Part shown: positions 12,344 to 23,060 of the stretch, one piece after another
How positions within the stretch are numbered: position 1 is the stretch's first letter
How the letters are laid out: the number at the start of each line of letters is the position of its first letter
Assembly (NCBI GenBank): GCA_025345505.1
Contig: JANVCC010000018.1
Location: 60,536,199-60,600,198 of the forward strand
From: Todiramphus chloris collaris
Taxonomy: Eukaryota; Chordata; Aves; Coraciiformes; Alcedinidae
Direction: 5' to 3'
DNA: 64,000 bases
The notes under the pieces: model-generated
Seen by the model: the letters and a program-made list of their open reading frames with translations, nothing else
What the model was told of the DNA's origin: nothing
The model's database searches: none
Translations under genes and position numbers: made by a program

Positions 12344-15300
12344 AATTTTCCAAAGAATTAAGTTAGGCAAATCCATAGCTATGGATTCAAAAGTAACCTT
12401 CATGCCACCTCCCAACCCAGGGTGTTCAGAACTACATGGGAACAGAAGTCTGATAAAGGAGGTTTTCTCTACTTTCCCTATATGCCAGGAGCTCAGATGA
12501 ATTAGGAATCTTAAGCATCAAACTGGGTAGTCTTTACACACATGTCCCATATCAAGATTCAGAAATGGGTGCTGGAACAGACCCCAGACTTTTCTAGATG
12601 TATTTTAAGCCCCCAACATTGATCTTTTTAGTTCTGTCTCTGGACCGATACACGCTTAATGACTCCAGGGAGGCTGTGCTGCCTTGCACAGGAGAGACAG
12701 CAAGCCCTGCCACAGAACACATGGTCACTCTGTGCTTGGGGCAATTGTCTGGAGGCTGGAAAAGGTCCAGGATCCTTTTCAACAAAGCAAAACTCAAACA
12801 TTGCTCATCCTAATGAGTGAATTCTTTCGACATAAAGCAATTTCTCAACAGGTGAAAATAGTCACTATCTTCCCTGTTTTGCCTGAAGCTTAATCTGACT
12901 TGATTTTCAGAAAATTCTTATCACCTCAGATCTCATGGACAAGAAGGGGCAGGAAAGATTCATCTTGCTTGTGAAAACCCTTCAGCATGGGCCTGAGATG
13001 GGCACCCAGCTGCGCAGTGCTGTAAATACAGTCAGCAGCTCTGCTCAGCCCCGCAGCAGACACATGGGGCAGATCTCACCTGCTTCTTGCTGTTCTCTGA
13101 GCAGACTGCAGATTAATGAGCTTGCACTCTGGGATCCATTGTGGTGCAGCCACTTGGCCTGTCTATTTTAATTTCTGGCAGCATCAGCCCAGCAAGCCTC
13201 CACCTCCTGGTTCCTGGGCTGGTATTTCTGCACAGCACTGTGGTGTGGCAATTACATGTGCCAAATCGTTTGAAATCAGATTGATCTTTTACCCATCACT
13301 GTGTTGTATATAGAGTAAGCTTAGACATGCAAGTGGTACTAGTGATGCAAGCATAAGTGCCCAGTGACTTCATGTGTTTCCAAGACTAAGAACAGGCAAC
13401 AGATAGATTCTGAGAGCGTAATTTTAGATTTAATGACCAACACTACCAGTCTGATATCTCTGTCTTCTTGTGGACCTAACTTGAAGACTTTCACTAGAGC
13501 CACATCAGAGGCATAAGTCTCTGTAGTGCAGCTATATAGTTTTCTTGTACAATTCTTACATAAATACATGATTTCATATATATTTTTCTCCTTTAAAATT
13601 CTGATCCAGTAATGTCTTATTTGTGTGCTCCTATTCTGATACAGCACCACTGCTGACTGCTTGCTGTATCTCTCCAACCAGACAGTTTTATCATCCACCT
13701 ATTTTATACTACTGGCAAAAAATGTTCCTTCAGCATCTCACTAAACTATCTATGAGCTGTTGTGTCCATAGCATCAATAAAATCAAGATAAACTGCTCAT
13801 GATGCATTTCTCATGTCCTCCATATCTTTCACTGAAAAAGACTGTCAAGATGGCTTGGCAGAAACTCAAATCAAGGACCTAGACCCCTTGATCTCTAAGG
13901 TCAGTGGGACACACTTGACTGGTATGAAATACCACTGAGGCTGGTGACATCCCTTGGAGGAGGGACTTGGCACAAGAATTTTATTTTTCACACCTGCAAT
14001 TAGAATTTGGTTTGGCACAAGTGGACTTTTTTTTTTTTTTTTCACATTCAACGTGCACAGAAAGCAGAGAAGAGTGCTAAGAGGCAAAACGAAGAGGTTT
14101 CTGTACAAGATCAGAGATGTCTCCCCACCAGCCCCAGGCAGCGCTGGAGAGAGGCCCACATGTCACACCAGCCCTGGCGTGCAGACATCCACATTCGCAC
14201 AGAGACAAGTGACATGCTGAAGGGACAACTTGCAGCACCCAGGAAAAATTGCTGGTATCACAAAGCCAGCACACGGGGCAGCACACAGTGCTACTGCCTC
14301 ACATGACCTGCTGTAGCCTCAGATCAGCTGATGGCATCTCTGATCAACAGAGAGGCTATCTTTAATCTTTTCTGCTTTGAGATCACATATTAACCACGTG
14401 AGCATGACCCTCAGCATCCCAAGTCAGTAAACACATCTGCAGTTGTCGCTTGCCTAACTATTTCTTGTTTCTTCAGCAATTTCACAGGGATTTCTCATGT
14501 GACATCAGGAAGATCAGTTCCTTCCTCCTATTGCCAGTTTTCCCATCTACAGCAAAAATATTAATAATTCCTGATTTCACATCAGTGTGCAGGATTTATC
14601 TTCAGCTCTCCTCAAATGATTGTCAGTTTCTAATCTAATTGATGTCTCCAGATATTTTACAGAGAGTAGAAAAGACAGCAGAAAAGACAGCAGAAAAGTA
14701 TCGAACCCATGAAGAATATTAAGACAGAAGACAAGACTTCAACCTCAGATGAAAAGGAACTACCAGGAACATACTAAGCCAGGGACAACCAAAGTCTGAA
14801 ATTCTTATGAGGACTAATGTTTTACTCTTTAAACTGTTCATAGTAGCTATTAGGACTATTCACTGAATTAAATGCCAACCATCATAAACATATTTAGCTG
14901 GATCTTAGGAGAACAGCCCCAAGATTATTTGACCGGCTTCACAAAAGGGCAGCACTGGGTGCTTTTTGCAGTGGAGGCAATGGTGATGAATGACCAACCT
15001 GGCTTCTGTGACTGCCACTGCAGTGAGCATCATTCCTCATCTCCATGGCCCAGCCCCAGGGCTACATGGGGAAGCTAGGCGGGAGCTGTCCCCTGCCAGC
15101 TGTGATGGATGTGAGGGCTGTGGCACTGTCTGCAGTGGCAAATGAAGCAGGAGGAAAAAAAAAAATTATCCCAAGGATAAAGCTGGTCATCCTGTAAAAG
15201 TGTTTGCCCCGTTGAGCTGAAGCAAGACCAGGAAAGGCACGTTCTGTGGTTAGCTCTGTGAGGACTCGTTGCCATGCTCTATGCCCTCTGCTTTACCAGG

Positions 15301-17121
15301 TCCGTGCCATCAGAGTGCCACACTGCTGCACTCAGGCATGGCTTGGTTTGCTATGGCTCCCCATGCCTGAGCTGCAGAGAGGACTTCTGCTACCACTGAG
15401 GACAGTGCCTGGCTGCCAGCAGGTTTTCCTGCACCACTGTGTCATGCCTGAGTCACTTGTCCCTACGCCAGGAACAACCAGTCTTCTCCAAGGGAATACA
15501 GAAACCTTCCTAGTTGATACAGTGAGACTAACCAAAAAGGACAGGTGAGACATCAGTGTGCACTTGTTCCTAGCAAGGTTTCCAAGGTATTAAACCGTCA
15601 GCATGTATCAACAGTTTGCAGATGGGTATCAATTAGCTTCTCCTCCCTCCCCCGTTGGTTTTATTTTCATTTTTGGCTCTGAGAAGGAAGCTCTCAGCAG
15701 CCAAAGTGTACAGAAGCACTGGGGGAAGATGAGTGGCAGCTGTTGTCAGCTCTGAGGACTTGTGCTGCTGGATCAAAGTGTTTGTGCCATGCAACATTAA
15801 TAATGCCTTCTAGGAAGTCTCAGGGGAACATCAATCTCCAGAATAACAAACAGGTCAGCCCAAGCTTTTTGTTGGTCTCCTTCAAATGGATTTTTAAAAC
15901 TTCACATCACTCTGTGAACTTCAGTGCTGAAATGCACCACTGGCTTCACAAAATAAAACCTTTCCTCTTTCTCTATTCAATGATGAATTCACTGGGATGG
16001 GCCAAAAGTGCTTTTATGCTTGAAAAAACTTCTGAACAATTCCAGTGACTGGGCCAGGAAGGCATTGCTTAGATGATTAGTCCGGATGAGAATGTAAAAC
16101 TTTATGTTCTGCTCTTAGTATACACCCCAAAATGATGCTTTAAAGATGGAATTATTCTAAATTGTCTGAAGAAGGAGGTCATGGTGGGTATATTTAGGGA
16201 CATGTACACCCCCTTAGTTTAGACAATAATAGTGAGATCTTCAGAATACATCTGTTTTCCTTTTTTGTTAACTCCTTTCTGACAGAGACATTTAAAATGT
16301 GCCCTCATTCACACTCCTGATTAGGAGTAGGCTTGCTTTGATTGCAGAAGGCAATCTGCAGGCAAGGAGTGCATCCTGGTATCCTCTCTACTTGGTGACC
16401 AAAACAGAAGAGAATGACAAATAATGCAAAATTTGAAATTGTTTCAAAGGATCTGAGAAGAGGCTGTTCTTGTGCAAGCAAAGGTGATGTAAAACCCAAT
16501 TACTGGAGCATCTGAGAAAAAGACAAGTGACATGAGAAGCAGATACTCACTAACATTTTTCTCCTTGAAGGAATCATTTAAGACTATGGTGAGGTTAAGA
16601 TGCCTGTGTAGGATCTTCAGAGTGTCCTTCACCAGGCCAGTGGTGCTTCAGTTGTCTAGAAGTACAATCCCTCTGCTTTCTGCAAGGGAAATACTTTTGA
16701 ATTCCTCTTTTTGAAATTCTCATTCTGAGCACATTCAACAAAGGTTCCAAATCACCTTCAGTCCTCACTTGGTAATCCTTAATAGACCAAAAAAAGTGAT
16801 AATAAATGTTCTGATGTTTTATCAATAGACAGGAATCACTACTGTGATACGGAGCAGAATGGGCCAAGATACCCTTCTGCACATCCTCATTCATGCAAAG
16901 GGCTACATCATCAGTAGCTAGTAGTGTGTTGCACATCAGTGAAACTGAATAACACTGGGTTTCCCTTCAGGGGTTATTTCCCCACTTTCAGATATCCAGA
17001 CATGTTGCCAATATTAGTTCACTATTGGGAAGTAAGAAAGATTATAAACTTGATTGTGAAGGTGTGAAACAAGGACAGCAGGAGCTCATTTAACCTTCTG
17101 CATACGGTGACACAGATGGCT
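12344..17121. other. Unique non-coding DNA with simple tracts
   Basis: No gene recognised. It holds a T run near 14024-14042, a short direct repeat of 'gacagcagaaaa' near 14671-14699 and an A run near 15156-15166. Frames of about 100-120 codons (for example minus 13339-13698, plus and minus near 13.9-14.3 kb, plus and minus near 15.25-15.55 kb) overlap in opposite strands and show no domains. Confidence 0.55.
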
Positions 17122-17440
17122 TGAGAATGGGATAAACAACAGAGCTCAGAGGGTTGTGATCAGTGGTGCAGAGTCCAGCTGGTGGCCTGTAAGTAGTGGT
17201 GTTCCCCAGGGGTCAGTTCTGGGTCCAGTCTTATTCAACATCTTCATCAATGTCCTGGATGAAGGACATTGTCTGCTGATGATACTAAACAGGAGGGAAT
17301 GGCTGATGCACTGGAAGGCTGTGCTGCCATGCGACAAGATCTGGACAGACTGGAGAGCTGAGAAAAGGCAAACTTAGTGAAGTTCAACAAGAACAAGTAT
17401 AGATCCCTACACCTGGGGAGGAACAACACCATGTATCGGT
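17122..17440 (+). mobile_element. CR1 LINE internal fragment (RT region)
   Basis: The plus strand encodes the CR1 reverse-transcriptase segment around '[26 protein letters not shown]' (about 17168-17250). The downstream sequence still aligns by eye to the segment after the catalytic Asp-Asp box but is out of frame ('tgatgatac' near 17278, then 'gctgtgctgccatg', 'gatctggacagactggagag', 'ttcaacaagaacaagta'). The catalytic box itself is damaged by a deletion. The 5' end, the rest of ORF2 and the 3' UTR are missing. It is a dead fragment. Confidence 0.9.
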
Positions 17441-20400
17441 ACAGTACAAAAATGTACAATTTTTTTTTTCTGCGAACAAGATAGAATTTTTCTGCATCAA
17501 TATAAGAATAATTGCAATTTGTCTTCCACCCATCTTGAGCACTCTCAATGGGAGAAATGAAGCTTGCTAGAAACGTCACTTTGTAATATTTTGGTATAGC
17601 AGCAGTGAATTTCACAATGTACCTGGTCTGATTAATACTCATCTCCATGTTTACTCCTAATCAGGCTATAAATACAACATACTTCATGATTTTAGTTAAG
17701 ATATCCATGTGTAATAGCTTACATCATGGGATCATTCAGGGAAGCTGCTGTTCAGACCATGCTGTTCAGCCTTAACTAGGTTTGTACTTATTTCTGGTCC
17801 CCTGATAACACTAGCAAAACATGTGACCACTCTTTAAACCAGCCACTGTGGCATCATTTTTAAAATTTTATTTATTTATTTATTTTTAAAGGAAAGAAGC
17901 AAAATTTTTGTTTTAACTTGAACTGTCTACTGATAAAGGAAGATGAAAAGACAGATAGCATTCTGGATGCTTCCTCTGTCTGGTTAGTAAGCATTTACCC
18001 CACACCCATCCAAGTGGAGACATAAACATGGTGAATCATGCTCAGCCTTATGAAAATATTAAAACTGAGCCTTTGATGAGGTTTCTTCATATTTTTCCCT
18101 CTGGGAAAGTTCCCTAGAGTCCTTTTGCAGCAAATAATGTCCTCTCTTGTGTTTCAGTGTTCAACAGAACGTGCAATGGAACACTGAGACCAAAGAAAGT
18201 TAAAATACTCTTAGAAAATTTAAGAAGTCTGCTGTCTTTTCCAGGTAGCTCTTCAAATCTAATATGTATTCTGTTGAGAGAAAAAAATTAAAAAAAAACT
18301 CTGTTGCCTAAATAGACTCACAGTATTTCAGACTTTTCTGAGATGAAAGAACCAATCACAGGGCACTGTATAGCACATGATTATAATGTAGTAACAAATG
18401 ACTTTACCAAACTGGAAGATTGAAGTGTTTTACAGCCTACTCATTTTCGTTTGCCAGACTATGGAAACACTGATGGTAGCAGAACCAAGACTGTGGATAT
18501 AGCAAGATGAACTATCAGACAGGAAAATTTTCCTTGTAGTTCCTGTTCTTAGTCACAAAAGTGATGCCCAAAGTAATGCCTAAGACCAGCTATTGAGAGA
18601 TTTCTCTCTGAAATGCTAACATGAAAAGAAGACCAGGCGCAGGTGTTAGTTGCCACTCAGGTGGTGAAAGAGTTGAGCATTGCATGAGGTGTCAAGAGTT
18701 TTTAGCTTAAAGCCTCGTCCCATGAGCTGGGTAGCCTGCTGTTTTGGGAGCACAGCAGAGAGCAGGAGCTGTTTAACACAGAAGGTAAAGATGCAAATTC
18801 TAGTGTAAAAATGTTCACCTTTGCCAATAGTTTAAGTAATGTCGTTTTAGGCACCTCCATGGTTGCCTAATATGTGCCGCCTTGAACTGTCATGCAGTAA
18901 CCTTTGGATTGCAGAATACCCACTCCTCTCATTTTCCTGGCTCTGAGATCATGATGAATATATTAACTGATCGTCCCACACTGGCTTTTCTGCTTCAGAC
19001 TGAAAGGGAAGAACTGTCATGAGGTCATGGTATTGTCATGGAAGTAGCAACTGAATATATGCAAGCATTGAGATTTGTTTTCTCAGGCCTGTCCATTTTT
19101 AAATATTTGATCAAGCTATAAATAGATATTTTCAGTAATTAATTATCACGTTTGAAAATGTTTTTCTTGAAAACAACAGAATCTGATTTCAAAGTAATGC
19201 AATGGAAAATTGGATACCAGACATAGAGTCTCCAATGAAAATGTATAGACACTGGAAAGTTAAAAAATATTTTGCAGTCAGAGAGGCAAGGTAAAAAGCA
19301 ATAGACAAAAAGTCTTAGTTCTTGAACAGGGGGTTATATCTGTCAACTGGCAATCTCTATAGCTATAGCTAAGTCCTACATAAATTTGATAATGGTCACA
19401 CAGAAGTCCATATGCCCTCAGACCCATGCTTCTTAGGCAGGAACCTACAAAACCAGATACTGAGATTACTGAGGTCACTCAACCCAACAGGTGCTAATTT
19501 CAGGTTCTGTCACGTGGCCGATTCTTTCTAAATCAAGATCCAAACTATTTCAGCCCTGTCTCACAACAGTGGGACCTTACTGCTTGCTTTGCATTAGGAA
19601 ATGTTTGCTTTACATTAGGTATCAAATCCTATTCTACCTCCCAACCTCAGTGAATTCACCTCAGTTTGATGAACACAGGCTTAGTCACTCAGTCTCTCAG
19701 ATCTACTTGCATTCTGCTGCGCATGCACTGGGAAATTACTCTTTCATATATGGCCTTGGAATTGGGATTTGCAAAACAATTATGAGACAGAGCAGCATTT
19801 CAGAGCAGTTACCCGGGCAGAGACAGTGCTCTGAAACAGCTCAAAAAGAGTTCCCTGTAATATCCATTACCCTGGTTTGGGGACGGCAGCAGGTCTGGCC
19901 TGGCACATTTGTCATGTCATCTCTGTAATCATCCCTCCCACCCACAGGTAATCTCCAGCACCGCTTTTGAGGTTTGCAAAGCTAAATGAGACCTACCTCA
20001 CGTGGAGGTAACCCACTCTAAAATAGATTTCTCCAAGAAGGCTTTTCTCTAAGTGCTTCAGTGATTAAATACCTATAAATAGCTCAAAGTGATGAGACAC
20101 AGATAAGCAATGACCTCTCCTCAGGAAATAACATCCCACTAACTTGATTCTCATCTGCTGCCTATTAGGCCTGGTAATAAGGTTGGGCATATGGTAATTT
20201 AAAATTTGTTATGTGATATAGTCCACCTTTTTAGGACACCACAGCAGATGTAGAGAAGGTACAGGACAGTCTCCCTCTGCAGCACCACTAGCAATACAGC
20301 AAACTGCTCATCAGATCATTTTTTTGAAAACAAAATAAAGCCGTTGCCCGTGAGGTGTCCTTTGAAGTGTGGGACTTTAGGCTCTTGGCTGACATCCCTT

Positions 20401-20599
20401 TCCTGGCTGACTCGCTTTGTGCATGACTGCTGTAGCACTCTACAGTCCCACGGGACCTGCTTATTACTCCAGAGTAAACTTTCCCTCTTCAACATGGGAG
20501 AACAGAATCACAATGATAGAAGGCTGGGACATTCTGCATGCTTAAAATCATAAGGCTTTTAAAATTATTTTTTATCTTTTTGGGTATTTTTTTTTTCAG
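17441..20599. other. Unique non-coding DNA
   Basis: No recognisable gene. It includes a T run at 17460-17470 and a (TTTA)n-like AT tract near 17861-17888. The 133-codon minus-strand frame at 17247-17648 reads through the CR1 fragment in antisense and is an artefact. The 145-codon plus-strand frame at 19491-19928 has no domain I recognise and no start context or splice signals that set it apart. Confidence 0.55.
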
Positions 20600-20660
20600 T
20601 CAAATGACAAAGAAATGAATCATGATTCATTAACCCATGATTATAAGACATGTCTTTGAT
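20600..20660. promoter_or_regulatory. Palindrome cluster, candidate factor-binding site
   Basis: Two perfect inverted repeats lie within 45 bases. One is an 18-bp palindrome at 20614-20631 centred on 'gaatcatgattc'. The other is a 12-bp palindrome at 20645-20656 whose core 'agacatgtct' fits the RRRCATGYYY decamer of p53-family half-sites. An 'acaaag' HMG-like word (20608-20613) abuts the first. The symmetry is seen directly; any regulatory role is inference. A single p53-like decamer without a partner half-site is usually weak. Confidence 0.25.
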
Positions 20661-21600
20661 GGTTTATGTATTTGCCTTGTAGTACCTCCAAGTCAAATAT
20701 TGTTTGAGTCCCCATCAACTTGCCAAGATATATGGAAGAGACAAGGTTCATGAGGCTGGCAGCAAGCTAACTCCATTAGCTGCAAAATAACCAGCTACCA
20801 CACTGCCAGGGCTCATGCACATGAATGAAGATGGCTGTCAGGAGATGCATCTTCTGCATGCCACAGGTTTCTTTTAGGCCCACAGCCTGGCCAACCCAGG
20901 CCCTTTTTTCTGTGGCCACAAGGCTACATATATCCACCTGCCCCCAGTACTCAGCTTAGGTCTCACCACCTCAGAGCAGAGGGGAAGGAGGGATCGACCT
21001 CTTGGCATTACAGGGAGGCTACACGAAGGAGCATGAGAGGGGAGTTTAACTTCTTGGTGTGGCTGGCAGGTGGATTTTGAAAGCAGCCAGAGTCATATTT
21101 ATTACCTAAGAGAACAGATCAATCTGGCCTTTGTAATGACTTATAAAGTATTGTCTTCTGGATGTATTTGCTGTGCTTTAAAAAAATAACTTGTCCTGGA
21201 ATTCTTTCCTTACCTCCTCTGGTGCAGGCAGGTGGCCTGTGAGAGATGGCAGCTCATTTTTCTCCAGCTACTGCGCTCCTTTTTTCTGAGAAAGCTGTGA
21301 CTATTCATGTATGAGTTAAATGACACTGGCATTATACTGAAGTGGTGCCTCAGTGAATCAGAGACCTTTTCAAACCACTTGAGGGGACAGCAAGAGTGGA
21401 TTTAACTAAAGACAAAAAATGGATAAGAGATGAAAAGTGAAAACTGAAGAATCTAACATTAAAAAAAAAAAAAGAATCATATATTTATGCCCATTTCAAT
21501 GCAGAATTCTGGCCTGTGGTCCAGACATCCCACTGCCTACAGACAGCAACAGAAAGTAAAAGATATAAAAGGTGTAATGTAAAGTAAAAGTCAAATATAA
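20661..21600. other. Unique non-coding DNA
   Basis: No gene or transposable element recognised. The part near 20.9-21.07 kb is somewhat richer in G and C than its surroundings but has no extended open frame. A run of A occurs near 21460-21473. Confidence 0.5.
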
Positions 21601-21601
21601 T

Positions 21602-21640
21602 TTAAAGTTGTTGAACTTTAACAATAGCTTAACTATTGTT
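21602..21640. other. Two abutting perfect hairpins
   Basis: 21602-21621 has 8-bp arms 'ttaaagtt' and 'aactttaa' around a 4-base loop. 21620-21640 has 8-bp arms 'aacaatag' and 'ctattgtt' around a 5-base loop. The two inverted repeats share two bases, so together they form one 39-base stretch able to fold into two stem-loops on either strand. They are AT-rich and lie in no recognised element. No U-tract or gene suggests a terminator role. Confidence 0.7.
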
Positions 21641-22003
21641 TGCGTGTCTCTGAAGCCAGAGCTGCAGAAGCTGGTGCTTGGGAATAGATAGATTTACCTA
21701 TGGCAAATATGGGACTGGAACAGACCAAGTGTGCTGCATATGCAAACCCCAGTGCTCCCGCAGTGCTGCCCACTCACAGGCAATGAACTTTTAGAGGAAC
21801 CCTGTGGTCACTTACTTTAATTTACCACAAACTTCAGAATGCTTCTACCCCACTACAAGAAACTTTGGACCTATAATTAAAAAAAAAAAACCCAAAAAAC
21901 CCACATCTCTCTGGTGCAATGGAAGAGAGCAGCAGGAACTGAGGAATTCACCACTATTCCAGAGGAACATAACTGCACTGGATTTATGAAGGAACAAACT
22001 GTA
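21641..22003. other. Unique non-coding DNA before CR1
   Basis: Nothing recognised apart from an A-rich run at 21879-21898. The open frames across 21.88-22.1 kb on both strands run into the adjacent CR1 and are not genes. Confidence 0.5.
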
Positions 22004-23060
22004 TTCACAGAATGGCAAAATTGCTGGAGGTTAGAAGGTGCGTCTGGAGATTGAGTCCAACCCCCTGCCAGAGCAGGAACACCGAGGTCAAGCCACACAG
22101 GAACAGATCCAGGCAGGTCTTGAAAGTCTCCAGAGAAGAAGACTCCACAACCTCCCTGGGCAGCCTGTTCCAGTGCTCTGTCACCCTCACAGTAAAGCAG
22201 TTTTTTCTCATGTTGCAGTGGAACTTCCTGTGTTTTGGTTTGTGACCATTGCCCCTCATCCTATTACATGCCAACGCTTAAAAGAGACTGACCCCTTCTA
22301 CTTGACACCCACCCTTGAGATATTTGTAAACATTAATAAGATCCCCTCTCAGTCTTCTCTTTTCCAGGCTAAATAGCCCCAGGTCTCTCATCCTTTCCTC
22401 ATAAGAGAAATGTTCCAGTCCCTTAATCATCCTTTTAGCCCTCAGTTGGACTCTCTCTAGTATTTCCTTGTCCCTCTTGAACTGAGGACATCCATCTCAG
22501 TGGATAAGTGAAAGGCTGTGGTTTTTGTCTATTTGGACTTTAGTAAAGCATTTGACACCATCTCCCACAGCATTCTCCTGGAGAAACTGGCTGCTCATGG
22601 CTTAGATGGGCATATGCTTCACTGGATAAAAAACGGGATGGATGGCCAGGCCCAAACAGTGGTAGTAAATGGAGTTAAATCCAGGTGGCACTTGGTTACA
22701 AGTGGTGTCCCAGAGGCTCGATACTGGGTCCAGTTCTTTACCAATGACCTGGATAAGGGGTATTTAAGAGTCAGGTAGACATAGTGCTAAGAGATACAGT
22801 TTAGTCAGGGTCTTCTAAGTGTTACATTAATGATTGGAGTAGATGACCTTAAAGGTCTTTTCCAATCTAGGAAATTCCATGATTCTGTAATTCTGTTGGG
22901 AGCCCAGAACTGGACACAACATTCCAGATGTGGTCTCACTAGGGTAGAGTAGAGGCAGAGAAGAACCTCCCACACACTCTTCTTAATGCACCCCAGGGTA
23001 CCATTGGCCTTCTTGGCCACAAGGTCACATTGATGTCCCATGGATAACTTATTTTCCACT
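22004..23060 (-). mobile_element. CR1 LINE 3' part, antisense, split by another CR1
   Basis: On the minus strand the two halves (22004-22487 and about 22896-23060) form one CR1 3' end. The outer half encodes 'QCDLVAKKANGTLGCIKKSV' and 'LYSTLVRPHLECCVQFWAP' (23060 down to about 22900). The other half encodes the C-terminal tail '[36 protein letters not shown]' (about 22190 down to 22080) and the 3' UTR up to a 'cacagaatgg' end near 22004. The join is exact: 'cttgaactgagg' before the break and 'agcccagaactggacacaac' after it are contiguous in CR1. The reading frame carries several breaks and the copy is inactive. Confidence 0.93.
22488..22895 (+). mobile_element. CR1 LINE inserted into an antisense CR1
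   Basis: The plus strand encodes the CR1 RT segment with '[22 protein letters not shown]' (from about 22520) and a degraded 'TSGVPEARYW' where other copies have GVPQGSVLG. After 'NDLDKGY' near 22765 the sequence jumps to a CR1 3' UTR ('gtgctaagagatacagttta', then 'gatgaccttaaaggtctttt') and an octamer-type tail 'gattctgtaattctg' (22880-22895). The RT catalytic box and the whole ORF2 C-terminus are deleted. It interrupts the antisense element and so is the younger of the two. Confidence 0.9.

Noticed and set aside
19491..19928. 145-codon plus-strand frame
   Set aside because: No domain recognised and ordinary AT-rich flanks without gene signals.
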